Part shown: positions 11,136-22,356 of the stretch, piece after piece
Layout of the letters: each line of letters opens with the position of its first letter
How positions within the stretch are numbered: position 1 is the first letter of the stretch
NCBI RefSeq assembly: GCF_020921035.1
Contig: NC_063155.1
Coordinates: forward strand, 24,917,294 to 24,981,293
Length of the DNA stretch: 64,000 bases
Direction of reading: 5' to 3'
DNA from: Rhodamnia argentea
Lineage: Eukaryota > Streptophyta > Magnoliopsida > Myrtales > Myrtaceae
Program-made: the position numbers and the translations under genes
The notes under the pieces: generated by a model
The model's input: the letters and a program-made list of their open reading frames with translations, nothing else
The model's database searches: none
What the model was told of the DNA's origin: nothing

Positions 11136-12989
11136 AAAATGCAGTTTAATATTTAATTATTCTATCAATTGTCAATTCATCTTCTAAGGAATATACCACT
11201 AAATCATAAAAGGCGATGAACTCAATACAATCAAAATATGCAAAACATGATATTATTTTCTCATATAACATAGGATGTCTGAACTCTTGACTCGACTAAT
11301 CTCTATGATTGCACGCAAATTATCTTATTCGCATTAAAGAGCAAGGCTACAAATTGTCCCCAAGTTTACCATAAGCATAAGGTAATACAATCTAAAATTG
11401 AATGATTTAACACGTTATGTTAAGTATAATCCATCTTCATTTGGAGTCCGCTTAGAATAGCCGCGATTAGATTGCAAATGTATGCGGTGCAAGAAGTATG
11501 TCGCAGAGTGTTGTAACTTTTGCACTGCAACATGTTGAAGCTGAGTAAGATAAGCACAGGGAGCATACTTTTGTGATAGGATATTCCAAAGTCCCTGCCT
11601 CGATTGACTGGGTAAGATTTTGTGAGGTTATTCATTAAGCAAGACTCACTCCTAAATGGTCCTCACCTAGTGTCGTCACTCAAAATGTTTGTTCAATGAC
11701 TTATCCCACGTAGACAAATCGGGTCGTTACATCTTATCAGGATAGGATTCCTCAAGTTAGATAATTTATTTTGAGTAAAAATGATGTTTCAAATGAGAGG
11801 GGCTCGAATAAGATGTGACTTTCGGAGGAAACAAAGGTAGGGGAAAGGGTGGATAATTCGATAAATGGACAAGGACAGCTGATGATTTTCCTTCTGGTCT
11901 GCTGTGGAGAAACTTATGTCGGTGACACACCTCGCATGTAGACATGTCGGCTGTAAGAACGGGATTCAACTGCGAACGATCTTTGCCTCCCAAAAATAAT
12001 GATACGCGGCTGGTGATACTAAGGTGGCTCTACTTGTCTCATTTCTACGTGGCTACTCGCACCATTTCTCATAAATTATCAGTCCGATTGCTTCTGCTGC
12101 ACGACTACGGATTTTGGCGGTCCTCGCGCTTCTTAGTTAGGAGGCTGCTTTGCTTTTGTGCTATCCTACGTACCTTGTACTCCACCATAACTTCCTAACT
12201 ACTCACCTCGCCCCGAACATGGAATATGTGCTGGAATGTGGCTCATACTCTCTAACGACAAGAAAGCACGTGAATCCAACTTCACGCTAAGCAAGTAGAG
12301 GTCCGAGGGAGCTGCCTCGACGGGTGGTCCGAAGGGAGTAGCGCCATCTAAACATCACAGGATTTTTATAGTTTAAAATCATATTTTTTAATTAGTAATT
12401 TGGGCTTAGGCTCATGAATAGTTATTGTTATATATACTTTTTTTCACTTGTAATTAAGTGATGTAACGAGAGGTGCGGGGTGCTAATTATAGTGGAATCT
12501 TCTACTGAACGTAGCTCTAGTATAAGGATGAACCAGAAAAAAATCTCATATCTCGATTTCTCTTTCTCACTTTTCTTTTTACTTCAATTTGATTGTGCAC
12601 CAACTCCTAACAATATGAACATAATAAAATCAAATCGATTTGATGGGAATACAAGAAATTTCGCAAATTTTGTCATAGTCCTCGAAATGTAAGTGACGGC
12701 TTGGTCAATTTTGACCGAAAATTGCCGACAATGCCAATCATCGTATATGACATGACCATCGTAATGGTCAAAAGGGACGGCTTTGCCAACTTCAGGCAAG
12801 GTTCGACCTCGCTAGCCCGGCAAGGCCCGATGTCATCGAACCTATCAAGTGCGAGCCTCGACAGTAGTCGCCTTTGGTCGGTCACTAGCCATCACCGAAA
12901 CCCGGCAACCGATGGAGGAAGAAGGAAAAAAAAGAAAAAAAAAAACACAACATAAAAAATTAATATAAAAAATAAAAAAATTAAGTCCA
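11136..12989. other. Intergenic repeat debris, no gene seen
   Basis: Several frames of 70-84 codons overlap on both strands without domains. The phrase GTAATTAAGTGATGTAACGAGAGG (about 12452) looks like transposon-derived text, and 12690-12910 is a GC-rich block ending in an A-rich tract. No supported gene. Confidence 0.4.
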
Positions 12990-13175
12990 CAGAAGTCCAG
13001 GTCGTCCTATATAGGACAGGCAACAAAAACGATTTCCGACCAAATTTGGTAGAACGAACTATATTGGCAAACCGTAAAAAGGTTTAGAACTAAATTGGCA
13101 CAATTGAAAAATTTAGGGCTGAATTGACACAAGTACAATAAGTTTATTACTTTTTTGGTAATCTTCTCTATGTCT
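12990..13175. repeat. One-armed copy of a long-TIR element
   Basis: AGAACTAAATTGGCACAATTGAAAAATTTAGGGCTGAATTG matches the right terminal arm of the element at 46967-50269 (TAGAACTAAATTGATCCAATTGAAAAG). No matching left arm is found upstream, so this is a truncated copy. Confidence 0.6.
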
Positions 13176-15739
13176 TCGGAGCTACGGGAAAATTGTCCAA
13201 AAATTTTCAAATCTATTGCGCTTTAAGTTTTGTCAATTGAATTTTAAATTTTTTCACGTTTTTTTTTTCTTTACCGGAGAAATTTCGATGAATAGGGCCC
13301 AAAAGCATGTCATGATCACCATGACATGAAGTTTGACTTCCTCTCGAAGAGATAATTTTCAGATTAGGAGTTCTGTCTCCATAGGGCGGTTGGGGATTGG
13401 GATTTCAGGCCTGCCTCTTGCAATTTGATAGTTTAAAAACAGAGCGCCCGGTTACATCGGTTGATCAGATGGCCCTTGTGCATCGTATGAATCTAAAGTG
13501 CTTCTTCTGAACCCGTTGACCCAAAAAAAAGGACCAAATGTCCAGTGGACAAATCTCGGATGATAACCCATCAAAGACGAGCTGATGATCATGGTTGTAG
13601 CCATTCGTAACCGCTTACGCAATCGTCAATTGTGGGTTACGTTCTTTTTGTAAAGCCCCCTCCAACTAATTTTTAGGATTTGATGTTTTTCTTTGCAAAT
13701 TTATCTTTATCTATACTTTTCTACAATTTGCATTAATGGCCGCGATTACCTCAAGCCTTAGAATCTTCAAATTTCTTGCCATTTGCCATCCCCGTCTCAA
13801 ATCAACAAGTACCCTTCGCAACCTTTGGTGATTCACTTATCAATATGTCCATTTATCTCGAGAGGTTTTTTGTCGGGAACTTTTCGACGAAACAAATGCG
13901 TCGCAATCTATTTAATTCATAAGCGGACAAGTATGCGATTTTACTGCACAAAATCAAAGAAAAGAAATTATACAAAATCCCGCGTGCCCCTCCCATTACG
14001 TAATATCCCCGAACTTTTCTTTTATTACAACGTTAACCCTACGGTTATATTTTCCGAGAGCTTGTGGATGCACATATCTTAACGGGAGAATTTTTTTTTT
14101 TCTTTTTCACTTTTTTTTTTTCGGGTAAAGATCTTTTTCACCTTTTATTCCTGCAAAGGAAAAGAACTCGCTCCAATTGGAACATTTCCCTTCAAATTGC
14201 TGAAGATGTTGTTTCATTTGGAGTTTGGTTGTTTGTCTGTGTGGACTTGGACCTGTTTTTGATGGAATTCCACGTTTGGTGGTGTAGTATTATGGGCTTG
14301 TTCTACTGGGGTTTACATACATCAACTTTGGCAAGAGCCCTCTCATTTGTTCAAATCAAAGGTCATGTATTTGCATGGCCCATAGAGCCGATACGAAATC
14401 CCGACCTAAACATTAGTTGTCGTTGCCGGATCCGACCGATCTTTTTTTCATGGTCCTCTGCCTGAAGGGCCCAATAGAAGATGTCCATGTTTTCCATCTT
14501 TCTCTCCTTGTTACAGCTCTTAACCGCCTGAGGAGCACCTTGCTCAACGATCCATCGTGCCGAAACCTGCCACCAAAATTTGGTTTGTTCGTTCATACCC
14601 ATGAACTTCGAGGGCATGAGAAAAGCAAGCGCATGTTCCTTTCACTTAGTCCCTTGTGATCAATAACTGCATTTTAAGTATGTGAGAAGACCTGAGTCAC
14701 GGTCCTCCCTCGGGTTCTTGCGATGCCGCCGAGTTCTTCGCTGTCTAAAACTCGATCTGTTCCCCAAGGAGACCCTCACGTTCCCGAGGACGAATATTTC
14801 CGCCAGAGTACTGTTAATTAACTTACAAAAATCTGTGAGTTTCTTCTGCTGCCAGAGAGGGTGCATTTCCACCTAGATGGAAAAAACAAGTCATCATAGC
14901 GAATCCGGAAAAGAAGTCTGTAGCAACATAAATTTGGACACGACATTCCTTTATATTAGATCAACTCTCCAAAGAAAGGTATAAGATGCTCTACAAGAAT
15001 GTGGATAACTTGTGAATGTTGGAGCTAATCATCCACATTGTATTAACATTTTTGAATAACAAAAAATGGCAGGTGCCCAAGCCTCAATCTATAGCATAGG
15101 AATTGAAGCAGTCATATGAATTAAAACAACTCGTGTTGCCGGTACATGGCTACGGTCTCATTAAACTTGTCATTTCACCGACGGCCCGTTCATCGCGCAA
15201 GACTGGCATAAACCTCATCCTGAAGGAAGATACCAAATTTCACAATCAAACCAACAGGATGACGGGTATGGAGAGACTGCTCAAGGATAGAGCGGGTCGG
15301 CTGCTGTGCCCATGGGCAATTTCACCTTTGGTTTTCTCACCAGTGACTCCTGTTAGGACTTATCCATCCTCGTGTTACGTTTGGCGCTTGCCGCCGCTCA
15401 GACACATGACATGATATATACCTTGCTCAGTTTTTCATCTTCTAAGAACAGATGAGGATTAGTTTACTCGAGAAATGCTCAAACTTGCCCATGCAGATAG
15501 GCTAGGTGCTTTCAGCAATCCCAACGGAAAATTTTGACTATGCCCTTAGTCCACAGGAATTAGGCAAGCCCCCAAAAGTAACAAAATCTTGTATCAACAC
15601 GTTACATTGTTTTTAAGGTAGCCAATGTGTACATGTCCTCTAATTTGAACTAAAAGTAGATGAAACAGCCAAGTATTATTCTTTATCAATTGTACAAGCC
15701 ACTGGGAAACACTATAAAGGATAAGAGATTACATCCATT
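13176..15739. other. Intergenic; 3' flank of the PIRL gene
   Basis: No gene supported. Frames of 99, 133, 84 and 103 codons (13783-15414) lack domains and are broken by T-runs. The last 150-200 bases before 15740 are probably the 3' UTR of the minus-strand PIRL gene. Confidence 0.4.
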
Positions 15740-17898
15740 TTAAAGCTGTTGATCCAAGTATGGGTCCCTTGGAGCCTTTTCACCACCCAAATATCCGGCC
15801 ACACTTTGCGACACACCCGAAACAAGCCCGCCGAGCAGCGAGCCGCCCCACGCGAGCCATCCAGCCTGAGCCTGTGGCTGGCTTGCTTGACGAATGCTTC
15901 TCAGCTGTTCCTCTGCCAGCATGTCCTGCCACCTCTTCCTCATGAATTCCCTCACAGCTTCTGCTCCTTTCTTCGCAATCTCCAGAGGTGGGACCACCAG
16001 AGGATTCTCGTCCAAGTTTAGCTTGACGAGGTTCTCAAGCCGGTAAAACGAATCAGGAAGAGCTCGGATTTGGTTGTTGCTGAGATCAAGCTCCCTCAGG
16101 TTGGTAAGATCACCAATTGTATCCGGAAGTTCGGTAAAGTCATTGAAATTGCTGCTCAGGTTCAGGACCTCAAGGTAGGCCAATCTTCCAATAGCATGTG
16201 GCAGGCCTCGGAGCTCATTAAAATGGGCATCAAGATACCGCAAAGATTTCATCTCACAGATCGATTGTGGAAGCACACAGAGCTTGTTCAAGGAAATTGA
16301 CAGCTTCTCCAGATTAGTTAGCCCATATCCGATATTTGTCGGCAAACAAGTAAGGTTGTTGAAACTGGCATCAAGCTCATTCAGCGAACTGCCACGGATT
16401 AAGTACTCAATTTTAGCTAAATCTATACTTAATCGAGCGCAACAGCGCAATAAGATTCATATGACCAATCCCAGGTGGAATCAAGCTTGGTTCGTTGTTG
16501 GTGTTTGACAAAGAAAACGCAGTAAACCAAGGAAAAATATAGAGTACCTGCACCAAGCAATGCTTTCAGGAAGGACCTTCAACTTGTTTCCTGAGACATT
16601 GAGAACCTTTAAGTTCACAAGCAAACCAATGGAATCTGGAAGAGACTCTAAAAGGTTGGAAGAGACGTCGAGCAGCTCAAGACTCTTTAGTCCTCCTATA
16701 GAGTCGGGAATAACCTGTGTCCCACGAGCAAAAAGCCAAACCATCAGGATTAAGTACGACAACAAAGATGTATAGTTTCAATTCATACGCTAGGGGTATT
16801 TGAGAAAATTTTAGAATGACTAGCTACTTAATATCCGGCTACAAAATGTTCGACACTGCCGTGGGTAGCACTTCCAGCATTTTGGCTGATTTTACAAAAC
16901 CAACTCGCCTCTCATTGAGTCTCATGTGACCACCATTTATAGCAGGAAGACTAGCCTCCATCTTCAAAGCACACTAATCCAACGCATTCTTCCATCTTGG
17001 AACCTCACTACTTCCTGTTGATTTTGCAAAATTGATCCCTGACCCCATAAGGAATTACCAACCCAAGAGCAGTCTAGAAATTCACAACACCAGATTTGAG
17101 AGTCTGAGAGAACTGCTTTGCTCAAACTCGTCCATAGTTTCTTATCAAGTAGTCAATGTTCATGGAAGGAGAGAATGCACTGATAGGTGATCACACTAAT
17201 GGCTCATAATCAACAAATTGCACGACTCGTGGCATTTTTCCAAGACAAATCAATCCATGCAAGCATATTAACAGACGGGGAAAAGGGGAAAAAAATTAAA
17301 AAATCAGTGGACTGACCTCAAGCAGATTGTGAGACAGGTCAAGCACAAGCAAACCACTGATCTTCCCAAAGGCCTCGGGCACAAACCTGAGCTGCCTCCC
17401 ACTCAGCTCAACTCTCTCCACAGCCCTGTTCTCCTCCACCTCCCTCAAAACCCTAACCACCTCCTCATCAACTACTCCAGCTTCTTCCTCGACGACGCGC
17501 CCATAGACCTCCACCAGCCTATCCTCCGCGTCCCTCAGCTGCTTCTCGTACTCCTCGTGCATCTCCTCCAACCTCACCACCGCCTTGTATATCCCGACCT
17601 CGCTCTTATTCGCTTCGGCGGCTCCGTCGCCCGCTTCGAGCTGCGCGATCTTCGCGCGCGCCGCTGCTACGGCCCCCGGGTCGGGCCGCGGCCCGAGGGC
17701 GTGGAGGAGGGTGCGGGTCTGGAGGATGTTGGCGGGGATGGACTGGGCGAGGGAAGACGCGACCTTTGGGTTGGCCAAGGGAGGCATTTGGTCGAACAGG
17801 TTGCGGGCGACGTCGGGCGGGAGGTAAGGGTGAGAGTTGGGATCGATCTGGTAGAGAGCGAAGGCGAGGAGCGGGTAGTTTCTCGGGTCCGGATCCAT
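15740..17898 (-). CDS. Plant intracellular Ras-group-related LRR protein (PIRL1/3/9 class)
   Basis: Cytoplasmic leucine-rich-repeat protein of the plant PIRL family, related to animal Ras-group LRR proteins (Shoc2-like); thought to act as a signalling scaffold. Three exons: 17317-17898, 16548-16714 and 15740-16388, with GT-AG introns of 602 and 159 bp. The join gives 465 residues and stays in frame. Residues about 1-80 are family-typical ([15 protein letters not shown]), about 85-155 are charged and probably coiled coil, and about 160-400 are LRRs with repeated LxxLDLSxNxL units ([36 protein letters not shown]). The tail carries RKRWQDML and ends RDPYLDQQL, typical of PIRL1/9. Length suits the family (roughly 460-510). 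The start is the first Met matching the family N-terminus. Which numbered PIRL this is cannot be decided by eye. Confidence 0.92.
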
Positions 17899-18609
17899 GG
17901 ATTTCGCGGGTTTGGGGTTCGACTGCGGAATTCAAGCAGAGGAGGACGGATTTATAAGGGAAATACAGGACACTGTGAAGGAAGACCAGAGAGTTCGAGA
18001 GAAGAAGGAAGAAAACTGTGTGCGAGATGTTTGATCTCGTTACTGATAGGTGCGAATTATTGAAACCAGGGGGATTGGTTTTCGAAGAGGACGATGTCAA
18101 AAGATTGATCCAATCTTGAGGCGAAATGATTTTTTTTTATTTTTTTATTTCTGCATCTGTCGTTGATGATGACCGCGACCGCGACAGGAACTTGAAGAAT
18201 ACGATATCTTTTACTTCGCTGGTTGTCGGGTCGGGTCGGGTCGGGTCGGACAACGTAAAGTCTACGAGCTTCCAGAAACGAGGCTCGGAGGTGGTAACCA
18301 CGTGGGCGAATCGGGAAGCGAATTTGTGGAATTTGACCTTTGATCGTGCTGACTGACGAGCAGGTTCATTGAAGAAGAAGCTAGTATCATCGGTGAACAC
18401 GCCTGCAATTTTCAACAATGCGTGATGAAGGCGGCAACAGTCGAACTGGTCGCCAGCAATACTCTTTCTGCCACTGTACAAGAGTCCCTAGTCCCTCATC
18501 GAGGTAGATGGGCCTTTGCCATCAATCTTTAAGAAAAACAAAGGGCCTTAGGTTAATAAATGAGTTTTTTTTAAGATGCGAACATTGTTTGATGTTTGTA
18601 TTTTAAAAA
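17899..18609. other. PIRL upstream region with GGGTC microsatellite
   Basis: Contains the presumed 5' UTR and promoter of the minus-strand PIRL gene and a short (GGGTC)n run at about 18227-18249. Overlapping frames here are antisense or upstream shadows. Nothing else supported. Confidence 0.45.
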
Positions 18610-18948
18610 TGAAAAACTCCAAAAAAGAGCCAGAAGCCCTCTTATTTTTTCAAATAAAGATCCCATGTGAATCTTATTTCAAATAAAGACTTAAAATGAC
18701 ATAATATGTTTCAAATAATGGCCCGAAGCGGCTATAGAGTTTCAAAAAAGGGCATAGCCTAAAGGGCATTTTCGTCATTTCTCATTTTGATTTTTTTATT
18801 CATTTTTTCTCTTTTTTCCTTTTTCTGATTTTTTTTTAAGTAAAAACAGCCACATCGGCGAGACCTCTCTCGCCCGTGGCGACAGCCCCACCATTGGTGG
18901 AGGGTTGGCAATGGCGGCAAAGGCCGGCGCGGTCATTGGAGCCTAGTC

Positions 18949-19096
18949 ACGGCCGGTTCGGTGGAACCGCCGGTTCCGGTTCGAGAACCGGCGGTTCCGG
19001 TTCCACGAAAAGGTGGAACCGGAACCGGCCGTGAAAAATGGCGGTTCCGGTTCCGGGCCGGTTCCGGTTCCGCTTCGGAACCGCCGGTTCATTCCG
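18949..19096. repeat. Subterminal GGAACCGG repeats of hAT copy A, left end
   Basis: GGTTCCGG/CCGGAACC occurs many times within about 150 bases just inside the TIR, in both orientations. Clusters of short palindromic motifs at this position are usual transposase-binding sites in hAT elements; binding is inferred. Confidence 0.75.
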
Positions 19097-19331
19097 ATTC
19101 ATTTTTAATAATAATTTTTAAAATAATAAATAATAAAATAAATATAATAAATTATAAATTATAAAATACAATTAAATTGTACATTGTAATAAAATATGGG
19201 GAAAAAAAAAAGAAGGAATGGGCTTGAACTTAATGAATTATCATTAAGCGGCCTACATATCTTCTTGGGGATAGAAGAATCAAAGCACATGTAGTTCTTT
19301 TTACCTTTGAGAACCCCAACTTACCTCATCG

Positions 19332-21499
19332 TCAATCGTCGCTACCCGTTGTGGTACCCGTGGCGGTGGTATCTCCAACATCATCGCTAAAAAATTCGTG
19401 TTCACGATCTAACTCTTGGTGTCGATATTTCGCCCTCGTCCAATCGCCGACACAAGCTTGAGCTTCCACAGAATCCGGGCTTAATCTTGAACTGCGAGAG
19501 TCCAAAATTAATCCTCCGGAACTAAATGCTTGTTCAACCGCAACCGTTGAAGAAGGGGTTGCTAATATTTGACGAGCGATGAGGGCGAGAACTGGATACT
19601 CGATTTGGTGACTCTTCCACCACTTCGAGATTTTGAAATCTGTACTATGTTCGCATCACGAAACTCAAATTGAGTGGTTAAATATTTTTCTAATTCAGAA
19701 ATATTACCTATTGCTCCTTTTTGTTTTTTTTGCCTACTCTTAAGCATATTATACCCTCTACTAAGTGAACTACCACCTTCGCTACGTGAGGCAGTAGATT
19801 GTAAAGATCCGTAATCACTTAAACCATATCTACTACAAAATTCTCCATATAATGCTACTATAGATTCTTTAACATGTCCTAATATATTTGAAATATCTAT
19901 TGAATCATCCAAATGTAAACAATCATGATAATACACATTCAAATAATCTTGTAAACCGTCTAATTTAATACGTGGATCAAAAACAATACCAACTAAATAG
20001 ACAAGAGGAATTTGCAAATAATAATGCAACCATTTTTCTCGCATTACTAAAATAGTTTGACCTAATTCGGTATCTTTTTCATATTCACTAAAAACACTAC
20101 TAATATTAACACACTCTATTAAAAATAAATGCGTTGTAGGATAATAAATACCAGATAAAGTCTTAGTAGCATCATTAAAAATTTTCAAAATATGTAAAAT
20201 TTTCTTGCAAACGTCCCAATGTTGAGGAAGTAAAGTAATTTCGGGAATATTTTGTGAAATAAACATACATAATAAATCTTTATATTCAAAAGTTTGCCGA
20301 AGCAACTCGTACGTAGAATTCCAACGAGTCGGAATATCTTTTGGAAATCTTCTTGGCCTTCTCCCATTTTGTTTACAAAATTTTCCCCACGATTTCATAC
20401 ATTGGGGACGACTCCATAAAAATTTAATTGCACTTTTTATTGGGGCGAGAGAAGTGTCAAGAGTTTGTAAACCATTTTGTACACATAAATTTAAAACATG
20501 ACAAGCACATCTAATGTGAAAAAATTGTCCGCCAAAAGTGGGTTTGCAAATATTTTCTAATTCGGGAATAGAAGCGATATTTGCGGCGGCATTATCAAAA
20601 CCAATTGAAAATACTTTATTTATTAAATTATATTCTTCTAAAACTTGCCTAATTATTCTATAAATATTATGAGCCGAATGGCTTTCATCAAAAACTCGGA
20701 ATGCAATAAGTCTTTTTTGAATCATCCAATTGTCATCTATCCAATGACACGTGAAACCCATATAAGAATAAATTTGCCAAGGATCACTCCAAATATCGCT
20801 ACCTATATGCACACGTCCATTGAATTCCGCAAAAAATTTTCCTAAAGATTTTTTTCCTTTTTTATAAAGATGAAAAACTTCGCGTTTAAGAGTATTTTTT
20901 GGAATAGTTGGCGCTTGCATGAACCAACGCAGTATTTATCAAATATTTCATATTAAAATTTTCACCAAGTATTAAACGGAGCATGATCAAGGGCAACATA
21001 TTCACCTAATGTTTGTTTATAAAGTGCTTCAAGTGAAACGAAATAAAGGATGAGGCTTAGAAGTGGCGTACCCGGAAATTTGTTGTTGCGTATTGTCGAT
21101 CCCCGCTTGCGTTGGATGTTTTTTTCGTCAAATGCCGACGGAATGTTCCGTAGCCGTCTCCTTTCGTGAATTTATAAGTTTGCGAACAATATTTACATTT
21201 TACATTATACTTACCTTCGACTTCATCACGTACCTTGTCGAAGTGTAGCCACAAGTCCGATGTATTATCTCGGCCCTTCCGTTCCGGCTCATTTGCCGTT
21301 GACGTTTCTTCGACACCGGTGGGGGATGAAGACTTTCTTGTGTTGGGATGTGCTCGACGTTCGGAATCGGGACATAGTTGATATTATCGTCGTCGTCTTC
21401 CCAACTTGCATACTCACGAGGATCGTATTCATGAAAGGGATACTCGGAATCTCCCATAGCCATCTTGCCCTTGTCGGCATTTCTGCTTCCACTTGCCAT
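19332..21499 (-). pseudogene. hAT transposase, BED-finger type, frameshifted
   Basis: Cut-and-paste transposase of the plant hAT (RICESLEEPER-like) group. It starts MASGSRNADKGK at 21499. A BED zinc finger follows (CKYCSQTYKF...FRRHL) in another frame, showing a frameshift near 21290 and one more in an A-run near 21120. The main open stretch (19562-20920, 452 codons) keeps the catalytic-core landmarks: GSDIWSD (Asp42), GFDNAAAN (Asp109), CACHVLNL (Cys140, His141) and PTRWNSTY (residues 197-204). The C-terminal hATC dimerisation region (STVAVEQAFSSGG, QACVGDWTRAK) is shifted into another frame near 19640 and ends at 19332-19334. Several frameshifts make it non-functional as it stands, although the TIRs and TSDs are intact. 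Confidence 0.9.
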
Positions 21500-21823
21500 T
21501 TTTGAGAGAATTGATCGGAAATCCGATTGAGAGAATTGAGTCGGGATTGAGAGAATTGGGAGAATTTGAGCGATTTGAGAGGATTTCGGAGAGAATTCGA
21601 GAGATTGTTCAGAGAATTTGTGACAAAAATGAAAGGGGAAGCATATGCATTTATAGGCAAGAATCATTTTTTTTATTATTATTATTTTTTTAAAAAATTG
21701 GAAAGCAACGGCCAAAGAGTCGTTGCCAACGGCCCAAAGCCGCGGGGGGAGGGGGCCGGGGCGAGAGAGCCCAACGGCTCTCTACCCCGGGCCCACTTTT
21801 ATTTTTATTTTTTATTTTTTTTT

Positions 21824-21925
21824 GCGGTTCGAACCGGCCCGGAACCGCCGGTTCCGGGCCGGTTCCCACGTTTCCGGAACCGTGGGCCCGGTCAACGGGC
21901 CGGTTCCGGGCCGGTTTCGGGCCCA
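21824..21925. repeat. Subterminal GGAACCGG repeats of hAT copy A, right end
   Basis: Same motif family as at the other end: GAACCGGCCCGGAACCGCCGG and GGGCCGGTTCC repeated over 100 bases. The two clusters are arranged roughly symmetrically about the transposase. Confidence 0.75.
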
Positions 21926-22356
21926 CGGGCCCAAATGGCCCCCTCTATTGGAGCCTCCACAAGGGTCAACAACCCCTGCCGACCGCAGGCGAGGGCCAAG
22001 AACCCCGCCCCTTCGGTTGTGGGGGACAACCGGAGGCGGGAGGCAGCCTGCCACCTCCGTGTGTTTTTTTTTTTTTTAATTTTTTGTTAAATTTTAAAGA
22101 AAATATAAAAAAGAAAAATTTAATAAAAAAGAAAAAAATCAAATATAGAAAAAGATCGACATGCCCTTGAAATCAAGCTCTTTTTGAAATTTTATGATCA
22201 CTTCAGGCCCTTATTTGAAATAATGTTCATTTTAGACTCTTGTTTGAAAAAATGAGAGCATTTTAGGTCCTTATTTGAAATAAAGTTCACTTGAGGCCTT
22301 TATTTGATAAAATAAGAGGATTTCGGGCCATTTTATGAAATTTTTCCTTTTAAAAA

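Larger units (their letters stand above)
18944..21947 (-). mobile_element. hAT transposon, copy A (3004 bp)
   Basis: Ends TAGTCACGGCC (left) and, reversed, TAGAGGGGGCC (right). It is bounded on both sides by an exact 8-bp duplication TTGGAGCC (18936-18943 and 21948-21955), the hAT hallmark. It carries a degenerate BED-finger hAT transposase on the minus strand. Subterminal regions are packed with GGAACCGG motifs. The second copy (52706-56009) has TIR TAGTGGTGGCCA, confirming the family ends. Confidence 0.93.
18610..22347. mobile_element. Long-TIR (MULE-like) element split by a hAT insertion
   Basis: The left arm (18610-about 18830) and the reverse complement of the right arm (about 22100-22347) share CCCTCTTATTTTTTCAAATAAAG-type text, CAAATAA...GACCTAAAATG and the GGGCAT...TTTTC run over more than 200 bases. 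Both ends are flanked by TTTTAAAAA (18601-18609 and 22348-22356), a 9-bp target duplication as expected for Mutator-like elements. Removing the inner hAT and its second TSD leaves a 726-bp, non-coding, GC-rich-cored element. Confidence 0.85.

Noticed and set aside
14064..14465. 133-codon frame with hydrophobic stretches
   Set aside because: It begins in a long T-run that encodes Phe repeats and shows no family features; treated as chance.
17329..18063. 244-codon open frame on the plus strand
   Set aside because: It lies antisense to PIRL exon 1 in GC-rich sequence and has no domain.
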